A stretch of 13,541 nt of DNA, taken from contig CAMUZC010000042.1 of assembly GCA_947165105.1 (NCBI GenBank), positions 1 through 13,541 on the forward strand, given 5' to 3'. This DNA is from an uncultured Lachnospiraceae bacterium. GTDB taxonomy: Bacteria; Bacillota_A; Clostridia; TANB77; CAG-508. Under the pieces are notes generated by a model that was not told the origin of the DNA, did not search any database, and saw nothing but the letters and a program-made list of their open reading frames with translations. How positions within the stretch are numbered: the first letter of the stretch is position 1; each line of letters begins with the position of its first letter. Positions 11,754 to 13,541 of the stretch are shown in pieces. The translations under genes were made by a program, and so were the position numbers.

Positions 11754-12485
11754 ATGAAAGATACATTTATACAAAATAAAGTTATTGCGATTGCCGCAAA
11801 TTCGGGTACTACCACACAATCATTTTTATTTAAAGCTGATGATTGTTACCCGTATTTGTCGGGAATTGCTGTAATATTCGCCGGTGATACGACTCCAACC
11901 GCAGACGAAATTCAATTCGAGTTAAGAAGCGATTTTGAAACAGTCTTAAGTTTTTCGCCGGCTGAAAATTGGCTTAAAAATCCCGGTTCTAATAGTTTTA
12001 ATTTGCAAGATGTTTTCAAACCGCTTTGTTTAGAAGCAAAAGGACGTAATTTTTATTTTAATATAAAAACTACAAATAATGATGCGTTTTCTTTTGTTGT
12101 CTTGCTAAAACAAACTTTAAAGCCGATTGATTGTGTAAGATATGACGAACAAAGTTTTGTTTGTTCAGATGCGGAACTCGGACAAGGTTTTGCTATAACT
12201 TTGCCGTCTGATTACGACAAAGTTAAAGGCGTTATGTTATCAAGTGCTTTAAGTATCGAAACAGCGAATAATATCGCTTTTGAAATTTATGATTCACTTG
12301 GTCAAATTGTAGACCCTTTGCCGGTTTCAATCTTGAGTCCTTCTGTGAATACGCAATACGACAACGGTTTTTATCCGATTGAATTTGAAAGTAAATCAAA
12401 ACAAATTTTTGTAAGATTTACGGCGTTGGATTCATCGGTCGTTTATGTACCTCAAAGTTTTACAGTTACTTTTTTGTTAGTATAG
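11754..12485 (+). CDS. Candidate second capsid or vertex protein with duplicated beta-domain (243 aa)
   Basis: A beta-rich 243-residue protein without membrane segments. Two halves look alike. Residues 22-120 contain QSFLFKADDCYPYLSGIAVI, then EIQFELRSD, CLEAKGRNFYFNI and FSFVVLLKQ. Residues 140-243 contain QGFAITLPSDYDKVKGVMLS, then NIAFEIYDS, FESKSKQIFVRF and SFTVTFLLV. The shared order (strand, Y..(L/V).G turn, strand, .I.FE(L/I) strand, a long loop, (L/F)E.K.(R/K).(I/F).(V/F) strand, final F.V.(L/F)L strand) indicates an internal duplication. That would fit a double jelly-roll, or a two-domain penton or spike-base protein. It lies three bases before the next gene. Confidence 0.75.
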   Translation: MKDTFIQNKVIAIAANSGTTTQSFLFKADDCYPYLSGIAVIFAGDTTPTADEIQFELRSDFETVLSFSPAENWLKNPGSNSFNLQDVFKPLCLEAKGRNFYFNIKTTNNDAFSFVVLLKQTLKPIDCVRYDEQSFVCSDAELGQGFAITLPSDYDKVKGVMLSSALSIETANNIAFEIYDSLGQIVDPLPVSILSPSVNTQYDNGFYPIEFESKSKQIFVRFTALDSSVVYVPQSFTVTFLLV

Positions 12486-12488
12486 AAT

Positions 12489-12950
12489 ATGTTAGATGTT
12501 TTAAAATACATAGAAAAATACGCTGAAAATCATAATATTATTGATTATTCGCTCAAACATCGTGTTTTAAGTTTGAAAGATTTTAACACGCAGCAAAGCT
12601 TTGCGCCCGGGATCGGTTTCTTTTATAATTTAAAAGTTTGCGGAGAAATCAGCGATGTTAATAATATTACGAATCCTTTTTTGTTCGTAAGCACACCAAC
12701 CGAATTTTTAAATTTTGCTGATATTGCAACAATTAAAGATTACGGGACTATTCAAGTAGCTGAAAGTAATTTAATTATTACAGCTGAAAGTATGCTTACA
12801 GTTAAGTATCAACAAGGCGCAAATTGTTTATTTAATAAAATTCACACAGCGCAATTTATGTATTTATACATGACTATTAATGAACGTCGAAAAGGTAACA
12901 GTAATAAAGCTGAGAAAGTTAATATTAATATTATAGATAAAGTTTACTAA
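12489..12950 (+). CDS. Beta-rich orphan protein, possible minor virion protein (153 aa)
   Basis: ATG at 12489 is three bases after the capsid-like gene, so the two are tightly coupled. A short N-terminal helix (LDVLKYIEKYAENHN) precedes a body rich in beta and aromatic residues: SFAPGIGFFYNLKVCGEIS, NPFLFVSTPTEFLNFADIAT, TIQVAESNLIITAESMLTVK and HTAQFMYLYMTINE. It is smaller than the two preceding proteins and has no membrane segment. Size, operon position and composition suit a vertex, spike or accessory capsid protein. It ends two bases before the next ATG. No family is recognised. Confidence 0.7.
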   Translation: MLDVLKYIEKYAENHNIIDYSLKHRVLSLKDFNTQQSFAPGIGFFYNLKVCGEISDVNNITNPFLFVSTPTEFLNFADIATIKDYGTIQVAESNLIITAESMLTVKYQQGANCLFNKIHTAQFMYLYMTINERRKGNSNKAEKVNINIIDKVY

Positions 12951-12952
12951 AT

Positions 12953-13541
12953 ATGAGCACACAAGTTTTTAAAAAAAATTTCATCTTTGAGAGAATCAAA
13001 GATACCGGGTTCCCGTTTTGGTCGTTAGGTCTTGTATCAGGCTTTAAAAACGTTGCTAATGTTATGCAATATTGGGGTGCTGATTTTGACGACGACGACA
13101 CGAAAGAAACACAAATCGAAAAAAGTATTGAAAGACTTGAAACAACGTTATCAAGTTTTCCGTCTGATTCTCAATTTCAGATTGATTTGAAAGTTTCTAA
13201 ACAAGCAAACGGAAGCGGCATTGTTGGTCCTTTTCTGTTCGTTAATAACAATGATATTGACGAAAAAGAACAAAAGCAACCACAAAACCAACTCGGCACG
13301 ATTCCGCCAGGTTATGTTCCTGAATCAACTTTGAAAGGTATTGAGGACAAATTAAGAAGTGATTTTGATTTAAAATTTGAAAAATATCGTAACGAAGTCG
13401 AAAGGCAAAAAAGAGAGGACGAATTTAAAAGACGTGAGGAAAGTTTAAACGAAAGAGAAAAAGAATTAAAAGAACTTGAAAAGTCTTATAATTCATCTGT
13501 TGCAAAAACGGCTGATATTTTTATTGAAATCGGTAAAAAAA
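12953..13541 (+). CDS. Unknown protein with C-terminal coiled coil (partial, runs off the window)
   Basis: ATG at 12953 opens a frame that stays open to the window end (196 full codons), so the C-terminus is missing. The N-terminus (MSTQVFKKNFIFERIKDTGF) is followed by an amphipathic region (PFWSLGLVSGFKNVANVMQYWG), an acidic patch DFDDDD, and a central strand-containing part (QFQIDLKVSKQANGSGIVGP, then FLFVNN). From about residue 125 the chain is a long charged coiled coil (LKFEKYRNEVERQKREDEFK, RREESLNEREKELKELEKSY). It has the operon spacing of its neighbours. It could be a structural or scaffolding protein. No ATPase P-loop is seen in the visible part. Confidence 0.75.
   Translation, partial: MSTQVFKKNFIFERIKDTGFPFWSLGLVSGFKNVANVMQYWGADFDDDDTKETQIEKSIERLETTLSSFPSDSQFQIDLKVSKQANGSGIVGPFLFVNNNDIDEKEQKQPQNQLGTIPPGYVPESTLKGIEDKLRSDFDLKFEKYRNEVERQKREDEFKRREESLNEREKELKELEKSYNSSVAKTADIFIEIGKK

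Overview
This looks like 13.5 kb of a virus-like or phage-plasmid-like mobile element from the Bacteroidetes (Bacteroidota). The host is inferred from composition and promoters. The DNA is strongly AT-rich, genes start behind A/T-rich leaders rather than clear Shine-Dalgarno sites, and several intergenic promoters match the Bacteroidetes consensus TTTG-N19-21-TAnnTTTG. All supported genes lie on the + strand, tightly packed and often overlapping. I see no ribosomal RNA, tRNA, CRISPR array or transposase, and no housekeeping gene.

Layout. (1) Positions 1-3426 hold an early or accessory module: the 3' end of an unknown coiled-coil gene, a phage-type radical SAM protein, and eight small orphan proteins of 52-93 residues. 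These are separated by a perfect terminator hairpin, a predicted three-way-junction RNA and an attenuator-like hairpin pair. (2) Positions 3427-3840 are a non-coding control region with three Bacteroidetes promoters, two strong terminators and four AGGT repeats at an exact 11-bp period, ending in a 14-bp dyad. It resembles an iteron origin or operator plus two small-RNA units. (3) Positions 3841-4209 hold a small orphan protein, then a second control region with a promoter inside a dyad and nested inverted repeats. (4) Position 4210 to the end is a long operon-like array of probable virion genes.

The probable virion array starts with an N-terminally anchored LEA2-like protein. Next is a 1289-residue fusion with polyvalent-protein regions, a transglutaminase-like Cys-His-Asp domain and a C-terminal membrane anchor. 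Four more proteins follow with low-complexity linkers or basic tails and a single C-terminal hydrophobic anchor, then a multi-segment hydrophobic protein, two beta-rich capsid-like proteins (the second with an internal duplication), a 153-residue beta-rich protein, and a gene that runs off the window.

Interpretation. So many small anchored proteins next to two beta-rich, capsid-sized proteins, without terminase, portal, tail tube, tape-measure or baseplate genes, suggest a tailless virus with a membrane whose large polyvalent protein could act at DNA entry. This is inference: no packaging ATPase, lysis or replication gene is recognisable here, and the capsid assignments rest on size, order and strand-like sequence patterns rather than homology searches.
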